DNA from: Eublepharis macularius
Taxonomy: Eukaryota > Chordata > Lepidosauria > Squamata > Eublepharidae
Assembly (NCBI RefSeq): GCF_028583425.1
Contig: NC_072795.1
Span: 11,059,001-11,123,000 of the forward strand
Reading direction: 5' to 3'
Length of the DNA: 64,000 bases
Shown here in pieces: positions 55,931 through 64,000 of this stretch. Position 1 is the stretch's first letter. Each line of letters opens with the position of its first letter. A model generated the notes under the pieces. The model was not told the origin of the DNA and ran no database searches. It saw only the letters and a list, made by a program, of their open reading frames with translations. The translations under genes were made by a program, and so were the position numbers.

Positions 55931-56089
55931 TGGTCATGAGAGATCTGGATGGAGAAACCTTCAGGGGCCAATGGTCTGATTCAGGATGAGGCAGCTTCGT
56001 GTGTTTACATGATGTTGCTTTGAACACACTTATCTCCGCCGTGTAAGAGATTTGGAAGCAGAGCCTGGGAAGGGATCTCAACAGGGTAT

Positions 56090-56440
56090 AATGCTATAGT
56101 CCACCCTCCAAAGCAGCCATTTTCTGGAGATTGGTTGTAATTCCTGGAGATCTCTATACTGGCAGCTTAGTATAGCACCATCAACCAAAAACTTAGTTTT
56201 AGCAGGGTGCGGGGATCAGGAGGGGGGAACAATGAAGCCTGTCACCTCACCTGTATAAGACCTGTGCCAGGAGAATAACAAACACGAGCAATTTTTTCCT
56301 GGCTGCATTTGGAACTTAAGTGGTTCTGCCAATATGAAAATAGCCAAGGGCAGCTCCCAAGTGCAGCCTGCTGACATAAGCCTGCTGATGTGGGGAGGGC
56401 GGAATATAAATTAAATATAAATAAAATTAAATAAAATTAG
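56090..56440. repeat. Repeat scraps: GGAGAT-type repeat and LINE tail
   Basis: At about 56095-56190 there is a piece of the repeat with TCCACCCTCCAAAGCAGCCA and CCTGGAGATCTCTA. At 56388-56440 GTGGGGAGGGCGGAATATAA with an AT-rich tail marks a LINE-type 3' end. Confidence 0.6.
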
Positions 56441-56699
56441 ATTGTGAAGTTCATCAGTTATTTAATGATTTCTGGTTGTCTTGTGTCTTATTCGGAGACG
56501 TTCCTGGGATGGAAGACAACCATGGAAGTCCAGGGTTGCTACAGAAGAGCAGGAAATGGCAAACCGACACTATTTATCTCTTGCTTTGAAAACCATAATT
56601 GTTACCCAATGAGGAAGGTCTGCTTCTGAGTTGGGGGAATTAGTGTGCAAGGAGAGGCAATGAGAGGGGGTAACATCGGGATCACCACCTGTGTCTGTG

Positions 56700-57540
56700 T
56701 CTTTCAATGACCAGAAAGAGGTTTCAACCAAAAAGGGGATTTTTTTTGAAAATAACAGAGATCAACAGCACACAATACACACACAGCATACACTCAGAGC
56801 TAACTAGAAAGCAGTGGAGAGAGTTTAAGGGATTGGGTGATATTTATCATCCAGAACACAGCATCTAGGAGAGACAGCATTGAGTGACCAGCAGAACAAG
56901 GTGGAAGAGCTCGAACGGAGGTTCAAGGGTGGATGCTGGATCCAAAGGCATGCACACAGTTATGGCAGGAGGGCAGTCCAATTATACCATAGAACGTACT
57001 CAGGGGCAAGATTGCATCTTCTGCCCCCAAAACAAAGACTTAATGGTTGTTCCCTTTGTCCCAGGGTGGGACAAAGGATTGAGAAGTTGTCTCTGGTGCA
57101 AGACAAAGGGCTGGTGAACTGTCTCTGAAGTGGGACAATGAACTGGGATGGTTTGATTAGGTCTTCCCAGGCAGAACTAAAGTTATCAATAATGATTGAC
57201 GATCTGCAAAGTATGGATGGGTGAGGCTATCAGCTCCCTCAGTTGCCTAAGAATAGGAAAGTGGTTAAGGGGAGAATGATAGGGTATGTTGAGGTGATTA
57301 ATTCAGGAACTCTGGGAAGGCCCTATTGCATCAGGATCCTTAGCACATCCCCGGGGTATGGGGGAGCTGAGCTGACCTCACCTGTCATCTCACATGCTAA
57401 CACATTCCATCTCCCAGCCAGGATCCGGCTTCCATATTTCTGCCTGCTCGGGCAGCATGTCTTTGTTTTAAACACATGAGGAGAGGAGTTTATGATATTC
57501 AATGATCATAAGCCTTCTTAATATCATGAGGGCAAGTCTG
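56700..57540. repeat. Dispersed repeat, copy 2 of 2
   Basis: Same family and orientation as 51110-51740. An inserted stretch at about 57190-57480 is not present in the first copy. Confidence 0.65.
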
Positions 57541-58080
57541 ACCGCTAACAATAGCATCTTCCCAAAAATGTGTGATTTGGGGGCATCTCCAGAGCCTATG
57601 TAGACAACATTGGCTCCAGGTATCTGACAATACCGAAAGGTATCACTCTCAGAGCTAGGTGACGGACAGTGCAATCCGGGGGAGGGGGGGGACGACAAAC
57701 ATGCACAGGGAGCCAACTTGGCCCTACACTGACATACCTGGCACTTACGTTGTCGTAAACCTGACTTACACTGGCAATGCTCTCAGGCTATATTCAGCCA
57801 GGTAGCCATGCTAGTAGGGGGCTGCCACAGCCTGGCAGTGGCAGACTTCAAGCATAAAGCCCTATACCGGTGTGGGAGTAGGCAGGCCAGGAGGCAGGGC
57901 AGGAGTTGGCTCCCTAAGCTGATCCAGGCTGGGGAATGCCCCAACAGAAGCAGAAAGTTCCTTTGAGCCAAGCGCCTCTGTTGGACCTTCTCTGTTTAAC
58001 CTTCTTAAAAGGTCCACAATCAGTGGATCAGCAGCAGCTACAGCAGACTATTTCAGGAGCAGCAGAATCTGAAGGCATTT
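57541..58080. other. Unassigned intergenic sequence
   Basis: No gene or named repeat recognised. Confidence 0.35.
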
Positions 58081-58249
58081 TAAGAGCTTGGCTGTGACAG
58101 CGGTTTTGGATTTGGCCTGTGCAGCCGGTGAGGTCTTCTTGCTGTTATTTCATCCTCCTGCCAGCTTGAAATGACTCCAGGCAGTATCGAAGCATGCCAA
58201 AGCTGGTGAGACACACAATGCTGTTGAATTGGAACCAATCCAGTAGAAA

Positions 58250-58568
58250 TGGGGCTGCCCTGCTCCATGTGGGGCCTGGAGTTCTCCCAGAATGACAACT
58301 GATGTCCTGGAGAAAACAGACCCAGAGACGTTAGCCATGTTAGTCTGTAGTTGCAGCACCTTTAAGCAGCACCTTTAAGACTAACCAACTTATTGTAGCA
58401 TAAGTTTTCAAGAACCACAGCTCTCTTCGTCAGATGACAGCTGGAGAAAATGACAGATTTGGAGGGTGGACTACACTCCATTAAATCCTCACTGAGCTTC
58501 CTCTCCTCCCCAAACTCTGCCCTTCTTCAAATTTCCAGGAATTTTCCAAGCTGGAGTGGGCAACCTTA
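58250..58568. repeat. Lizard-type dispersed repeat split by a second repeat
   Basis: Outer repeat: TGTGGGGCCTGGAGTTCTCC before about 58310 and TTTGGAGGGTGGACTACACT to GGGCAACCTTA after about 58440. Inner insertion: TTAGCCATGTTAGTCTGTAG to CTCTTCGTCAGATG (58330-58436). Confidence 0.65.
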
Positions 58569-58569
58569 A

Positions 58570-59128
58570 GTAGGAAATAGAGTCAGATGATAGTGGATTG
58601 GACCTGCAGAAATGTGGAGCTCACTCAGACATACTGTGTAGAGCTAGAAGGCTCTGCCCCAAACTCCACTGGAAACACGGTTCCTTAAGATTACTGCCAT
58701 GCTAACTTTGTACTATGGGGTTTAAACACAACTTACTTCCTCTCCATTTGGAACTTCAAAAATATTTACATTTTTGTATTTGCATGTCAACACAAAGCAA
58801 ATATTTTCAGCCTATAAAGCTGATACTTTCTATAATGGTGTTTATTTGCAGATAGAACCCTGAATTCTTCATCTTTGTTGCCATCTTAAGCGCAAAAAAA
58901 AAAAGTCAGGAACCCACATGCCAAAAAAAGGGGTCACTACTATTCCCCATACAAAATGTCAATGTGGCCTGATCCATGAGTACATAGCTGTAGCTTCCAT
59001 AACTCAGACATGTTTTCAAACTGCACATGTGTTCATATAGCCAAGCAAGCCAATACAATAGAACAGAAATTGTGAAACAACCAGCTGTGTGGTGAATAAT
59101 TTGCACGCTGCAAACATCAAAAAAGCAA
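58570..59128. other. Unassigned intergenic sequence
   Basis: Nothing recognised. Confidence 0.35.
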
Positions 59129-59129
59129 A

Positions 59130-59375
59130 ATAGTAATACTTAGCATTTATATCACGTTTATATCATTCAAAGCATTTCACACACATTATCTTGTTGCAAT
59201 CCTTAAGAGAGACTTCTATTATTATCCTTATGTTACAGATTGGAAGCTGAGGGTGAGAGGGAGAGAGGTGAGCCATTGCATGCCTAAGGCTACCTGGTAA
59301 AGTCCTGGGAGATAAGAGATTTGCGCCAAGATCTTCCTGGATCATCTTTAGCCACTCTGCAACACCATCTTAAGC
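59130..59375 (-). repeat. Old tRNA-derived SINE-like relic (reverse)
   Basis: ATCTTCCTGGATCATCTTTAG, then CCACTCTGCAAC at the right, resembles the reverse of a SINE head as at 27410-27640. Divergence is high. Confidence 0.35.
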
Positions 59376-60398
59376 TGTCCCACCTCTGCCATTGCTTTTT
59401 CAGGGGATAAATCAAGGACACAGAATGTTTAGAGAAATTAGGATATGCAAAACCAAAACCAGTTTTATGGCATCAAAAGGAAACAGATTATTGAGGCCTA
59501 AATTTTCATTACATAAACCTCATTTGTACTTGTGAAGTCTGTGAACAGCCACAGAAGAAGTAATTTACAGGTATATATGTGGGGAGATTTAGATAGCATT
59601 TCTGGTAACATGCAGCTGGACGCGTTTGTAAAGTGGGGAGATATATGTGCACTTGAGCAAATGAGGTTAAATTGGGATATAAGTTGTTTCTGAAAAAATA
59701 AATAGATGAGAGGAAAAGTTGAAAAAGAAATAGGTAATTTTGCTGAATGCATTCTTTCCTCTATCCTCAGGGCATCTCAAACAAGACCCAAAATGTACTC
59801 TAGAAAATTGGTGCAGTGCTACCAGAATTCAGCCATTGCAGCTGTATGGATATTAGGGGTGTACACCAAGAAAATTTTCATTTCAGTTTCAGTTCCAGGA
59901 GGTTCCAGAATAATTCTGTCCCATTACTGTTTTTTCCTAATGGGCTGGTGCAAGCTTTGAACTGATTCGTTTTGTTTGGGTTCTTTTCGTTTTCATGAGT
60001 TTTGACCCATTGCATGTGTTTTTGTTTGTTTATGGACCCAAGGAATGCTTGTGGAAGGCACTCATCAAGGTGAGGGTTGGGCAGCTGTGCACTGCGCATG
60101 CACGCACACACTGTTCTTTTCAATGCGGGGAGCGGAAAAAATGAGGATCCATTTGTGCTTAACCAAAAACTGTATCACCTAAAAACTCATTGATTCAATG
60201 AATTTCTTCTCAAGCACATGAAAACTCATACAACAATAGACCCCAAAGAAAACAAGTATTGGTGGGTACATACAATGGCGAGAAACTTACTGGCAAAGTG
60301 GCGCCAGCACAGTGTGCTGGCACTGCACGCAAATAGGAGAGTACTCCATCACCAACCAGCCACAGTGCAGTGAAATAAAAAATTGCTTCTTTATGATA
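59376..60398. other. Unassigned intergenic sequence
   Basis: A TTAGGGGTGTACACCAAGAA motif at about 59852 looks like the end of a hAT-like element, but no partner end was found. Confidence 0.35.
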
Positions 60399-60406
60399 GC
60401 AACACA

Positions 60407-61025
60407 CAGGGGTCATTTCATAGAAAAAGAGCTGCAGGAACGCAATAGCATAACTCATTAGCATATGCCATGCCCCTTGACATAATCAGAAGTGTGTCAT
60501 TAGCATAAATGATTTGATCGGGCCCGAAATGGCAGGGATTCGGCTGCTACCAGATGAAAGAATGTTCCCCCACCTGGCAGTGACCCAATCAGGGTCATTT
60601 TGGCCCCAATCTGGGCCATTTTGGGCCCAGATCGGGGCTGAAACAGCCAGGACCCGGGTCGGGCAGAAATGGGTCCAAAATAGTCGATCGGTTGGTGCCA
60701 GGCAAGGGAGCATTCCCCCACCCGGTACTGACCTGATCCCAGCTGTTTCGGCCCCAATCCTGGTAGAAATGGGCCCAAAATGGCCGAAAGTGGCCATTGG
60801 GGCAAACGGCCGGGATCAAGTCGGTGCCAGGCAGGGGAGGGTTTCCTCGCTCGGCACCAACCCAATCTGGGCCACTTCGGCCCTGATCCGGGCCGTTTCA
60901 GCCCCAATCAACACCAAAATGGCCCAAAATGGCCAAGTGAGGTGGGTGTGGACACCTGACATGTGACCTGTTGGATGAACTACCGGAACGGCATTCTGGC
61001 ACGTTCCCCTTCAAAATGAGCCCTG
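60407..61025. mobile_element. Non-autonomous hAT element with 8-bp duplication GCAACACA
   Basis: 619 bp starting CAGGGGTCATTTCATAG and ending CAAAATGAGCCCTG, with identical 8-bp flanks GCAACACA (60399-60406 and 61026-61033). The interior has GGCCCAAAATGGCC-like palindromic repeats and no transposase. Confidence 0.9.
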
Positions 61026-61383
61026 GCAACACACCCAATAAATTATTACTTGTGAGTCCTGCTGTTATGACATGTTTCCTTGTGCTTTTTAGTTCTATAG
61101 TTCATGTGGTTCTATTGATCAAAAGTATGCCCTTTTATTTGTTGAATTACACTATATATCAGTGTTTTAAGGGAATTCTCCCTTATTAGTAGACACACCT
61201 GGATTTTCTAACAAAGCCATTAAGGCAGGTTCTTCTATTTCTTCAGTACTACAGACGAGTATTAATTATGTTGACAATAGGGTGTGCTGACTTAATATGT
61301 GCCTGAAGGATCATATTCCTATAGTGCTTGGGTATGCTGTCAGAACACCTGTTGTGTATGCACATATTTTGATAAGTGGAGAG

Positions 61384-61390
61384 TATAAAA
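61384..61390 (+). promoter_or_regulatory. TATA box of the second P450 gene
   Basis: TATAAAA lies 127 bp before the ATG at 61517. This would put transcription start near 61412-61415 and give a 5' UTR of about 100 bp. The first P450 gene presumably has an equivalent outside the window. Confidence 0.6.
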
Positions 61391-61516
61391 GGGTGATAGA
61401 AAGAGAGAAAAACAACAGGCCATCAACCAAAGAACCTTAGAAGGCTTAGACCAAAGGATTAGAAGAGCCACCAGAGGCCTTAGAAGGATACCCAAGACAG
61501 AGAAAGAAAGATAATT

Positions 61517-61684
61517 ATGTGGATACGGGCAGTCTTGATAGCTATGCCGGTGTGTCTCCTGATTCTACTCTTTCTGAAACTACTCCAGTCACGCAAGAAG
61601 TACCCTCCTGGCCCTCCCTTTCTTCTACTGGCTGTCAGAATAGTGCGGTCTGGATTCAGATTTCATCCTGATATTCTTGCTGAG
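61517..61684 (+). CDS. Cytochrome P450 family 2-like, second gene, exon 1
   Basis: 168 bp, 56 codons, from an ATG to donor GCTGAG/GTACTT in phase 0, the usual size and phase of CYP2 exon 1. It encodes an N-terminal ER membrane anchor (RAVLIAMPVCLLILLFLKLL), a basic stop-transfer stretch (QSRKKY) and the proline hinge PPGPP. The residues after the hinge (FLLLAVRIVRSGF) lack the usual L-P-x-x-G-N, which may reflect lineage divergence or early decay. The phase-0 end would join an exon 2 like 15881-16043, which opens T-AKTYGN. No further exon lies before 64000. With the first gene it implies a head-to-tail tandem array. Confidence 0.88.
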
Positions 61685-62365
61685 GTACTTCTTTTTAAAT
61701 AGTTAATCCAATGCAAAAGACAATGAGCAAACACAGGGGATATGTATTTATTTCCAAAACAAATGAAAAAAGGTAAAATGAAAAAAGCCCATTTATTACA
61801 TTCATGTGGACACGGATCTGCAACCTATGGCTTTAGCACCAAATGTGGCTCAGTACAGAACCAAATATGGCTCTTTTAAAAAGGAAGTGAAATTTTGAAG
61901 TTATATTGGGGAGGGGCAGTGGGATGATAGAATAATCAGGATGTGAAGGGAATGGAAGGAAAAGATTTTTACGGGATTAAAGGGCTTCTTAGAGATGCTT
62001 TATAGAAAGGGAAATCATAGAGATGAACAATTGCCAGGAATGATCTAAGTGTGACTCATGAGTAGATTTATGCCTGTGCACTTAAAATAATCATATATGG
62101 TTCTCCTGTGTATACTTACCACTTATTTTGAGACCTCGTGTGTGCCACTTCCTAATAAAGGACTCACAACACCCAGTGTTTGGGAGCAGAAACTTTATGG
62201 CTTATTAATGAACACATGATTTTCAGTCATATTGAAGCTGTTTATATGCAGTTATGCAAACAGGCTTTCTTATACTGGCTCTTTATTAATAAATTGCTGA
62301 GCCAAACATAATAACTTTGTTTAGTATAAAAGTTTGCTGACGCCTTCGTTAGGATAACAAAAACA
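61685..62365. other. Intron 1 of the second P450 gene, first part
   Basis: ATCTGCAACCTATGGCTTTA near 61816 and ATATGGCTCTTTT resemble a hAT end, but the matching end and duplication were not found. Otherwise unassigned. Confidence 0.4.
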
Positions 62366-62367
62366 AA

Positions 62368-62945
62368 TTTATTTATTTATTTATTTCAAATTTGTATTCC
62401 ACCCTCCCCACAAGCGGGCTCAGGGCGGATACCAACATATTAAAAATACAATTAAAATACAATAAAAAATTCACATTCATTAAAAACAACACATTTAAAA
62501 CAAGATGGTGGACAGACAGGTTGAGACATAAGAACATAAGAGAACATAAGAACATAAAAGAAGCCATGTTGGATCAGGCCAATGGCCCATCCAGTCCAAC
62601 ACTCTGTGTCACAGTGGCCAAAAAAAACAGGTGTCATCAGGAGGTCTGTAAGTGGGGAAAGGACACTAGATACAGAGCATCACTGCCCTAGGCAGAGTTC
62701 CATCTATACCTTGTGGCTAATAGCCACTGATGGACCTCTGCTCCATATGTTTATCCAATCCCCTCTTGAAGATGTCTATGCTTGAAGCTGCCACCACCTC
62801 CTGTGGCAGTGAATTCCATGTGTTAATCACTCTTTGGGTGAAGAAGTACTTCCTTTTATCCATTCTAACCCGACTGCTCAGCAATTTCATTGACTGCTCA
62901 CGAGTTCTTGTATTGTGAGAGAGGGAGAAAAATACTTCTTTCTCT
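62368..62945 (-). repeat. LINE tail plus sauropsid dispersed repeat (reverse)
   Basis: 62368-62440 is a reversed LINE-type 3' end (CCACCCTCCCCACAAGCGGG). 62526-62945 is the 'AACATAAGAACATAAAAGAAGCC' type repeat with GGATCAGGCCAATGGCCCAT and CAGTGAATTCCATGTGTTAA. Confidence 0.65.
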
Positions 62946-62949
62946 ACCT

Positions 62950-63295
62950 TTCTCTTCTGGAAGTAACATCACCACACCGAGTGCATGGTGATGTCACTTC
63001 TGGAAGTGATGTTGTCGTGCTGGCCACGGGAGCACTCCCACGCTCCGCATGGCTCAGATTCGACCGGTTTGAGGTCTAACAGGAACGCTCCTGTGGCCAG
63101 TGCAATGGGTGGGAGCATGCGCACAGCACAATGGGTGGGAGCGTGTGCACAGCGAACACTCCAGAGGTGCTTGCCAGTGGCGTGCAAGCTCTGAGAGTTT
63201 GCCCCCTCCTGCCGATCGCTGGCCGATTGGCAGACAAGGGGGCAAATCTCTGGAAGTTTGCCCGCCACCAGCAGGCACCTGGGAATCCTACTAGA
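62950..63295 (+). repeat. Copy of the TCACTTCC-core dispersed repeat
   Basis: Contains GATGTCACTTCTGGAAGTGA (62991) and ends GGCACCTGGGAATCCTA, as in the copies at 28275 and 29430. Confidence 0.65.
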
Positions 63296-63299
63296 CTAG

Positions 63300-64000
63300 C
63301 TTAGAGATGTGGATAAATCCACTCCACAGCTACCTCCCTGCTGGTTGACAATGTTGCCCTCATTGGCAAGGCCAGAAAAGGCTGCTGTGTTTCCTTTGCT
63401 CAGGGAGGAATGGTGCCTTTTGTGCTTCTGGTCTCTTCATAATATGAGTGGCCACAGCTGCGGCTTCCTTGCGGTATGCCCTAATGTTTCCGGGGTTATT
63501 GCTGGGGAACAGTGGTGAGGGGGGCTTCCAATTCTCCTTTGGGGAGGAATCTATCACTTCCCCTGCGATTTTCCATCCTATTGTGATGGAAGAGCACGTT
63601 CTGCTGATCCACGATTCTGTCTTGTAATGAAATGGCCACTGCGGCCAAAGGAATGATGGGGAAAGCTTCCCCTGCAAGCCTTCTAGCAGGTGCACAGAGA
63701 GAAAGAGAATAACGAGGAGGTAGTGTAGAAAGGTGTAGACAAAGCAAGAATCAGGTTCTGGAACGTAGAAGGGAAGGAAAGGAAGAAAAACAGTTGAAAG
63801 GCAAGGCAGCACTGGGATGAAGTTGCTCTCCCTGTCGAGGCAGGAATGAAACTGAAAGATAGGGCGACTCTTACTAGGAAGACAGGATGTAGAAAACTTT
63901 TTCCTGCCTCCCTGAATGGAGAGTGGGAATCACCCAACAAGATGTCATCTGCCTCAAAGAGAGAACTGGGTCGCCCTTATCCTAGTCTAATGCTCTAACA
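63300..64000. other. Unassigned intron 1 sequence of the second P450 gene
   Basis: No exon or known repeat recognised. Open frames here show no conserved motif. Confidence 0.4.

Noticed and set aside
61815..62150. Fourth hAT element
   Set aside because: The left side resembles a hAT end (TCTGCAACCTATGGCT), but no matching right end or 8-bp duplication could be located.

Overview
This window looks like nuclear DNA from a vertebrate, most likely a squamate reptile. The evidence is a spliced cytochrome P450 gene of the CYP2 type whose introns are packed with a squamate-style set of transposable elements. These include CR1, L2-like and L1-type LINEs, a BovB/RTE fragment, a SINE with a 5S-rRNA-like head and a BovB-like tail (the 5S-Sauria type), tRNA-derived SINEs, DIRS, Ty1/copia, Ty3/gypsy with a chromodomain, hAT elements, Helitrons and a Penelope-like hairpin. 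There is no sign of operons, plasmids, phage or CRISPR. Nothing here supports a new defence or metabolic system. The interest lies in the nesting and unusual structure of the mobile elements and in the intact P450 reading frame that runs through them. Family names are by recognition only, because no search was run.

Layout. 1-15.8 kb lies upstream of the first recognised P450 exon. It holds a CR1 scrap, then a 5'-truncated L1-type LINE (about 515-9805). The endonuclease region of that LINE is split by a 5.7 kb DIRS element (1362-7071, coding on the minus strand). The LINE ends abruptly against a decayed hAT transposase (9810-11114). A solo LTR with a 5-bp target duplication (12690-13461) and several lizard-type dispersed repeats follow.

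15.9-53.9 kb carries P450 exons 2-9 on the plus strand, in eight blocks of 163, 150, 161, 177, 142, 188, 142 and 191 bp. All have GT-AG junctions and a continuous reading frame. Exon 1 was not found and is probably left of the window. Intron 3 holds two hairpin elements' neighbour L2 relic and Helitron-related minisatellites; intron 2 holds the two hairpin elements. Intron 4 holds a degenerate gag-like relic and a palindromic MITE. Intron 5 (14.4 kb) holds a full-length copia element (32223-37501, two 513-bp LTRs), a BovB fragment and a gypsy chromovirus (38304-44885) that has one LTR and an inverted scrap at its other end. Intron 6 holds two non-autonomous hAT elements with perfect 8-bp target duplications, a complete non-autonomous Helitron and a 5S-like SINE. 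Intron 7 holds another Helitron-type minisatellite.

53.9-64 kb is intergenic sequence with a 200-bp hairpin retro-insertion, a CR1 3' end, SINEs and a third hAT element. It is followed by a TATA box and a 168-bp exon 1 (61517-61684) of a second P450 gene in the same orientation. The window therefore cuts through a tandem P450 cluster. The genes do not form a pathway: the P450s are the host genes, and the other coding sequences belong to transposons, nearly all with visible lesions.
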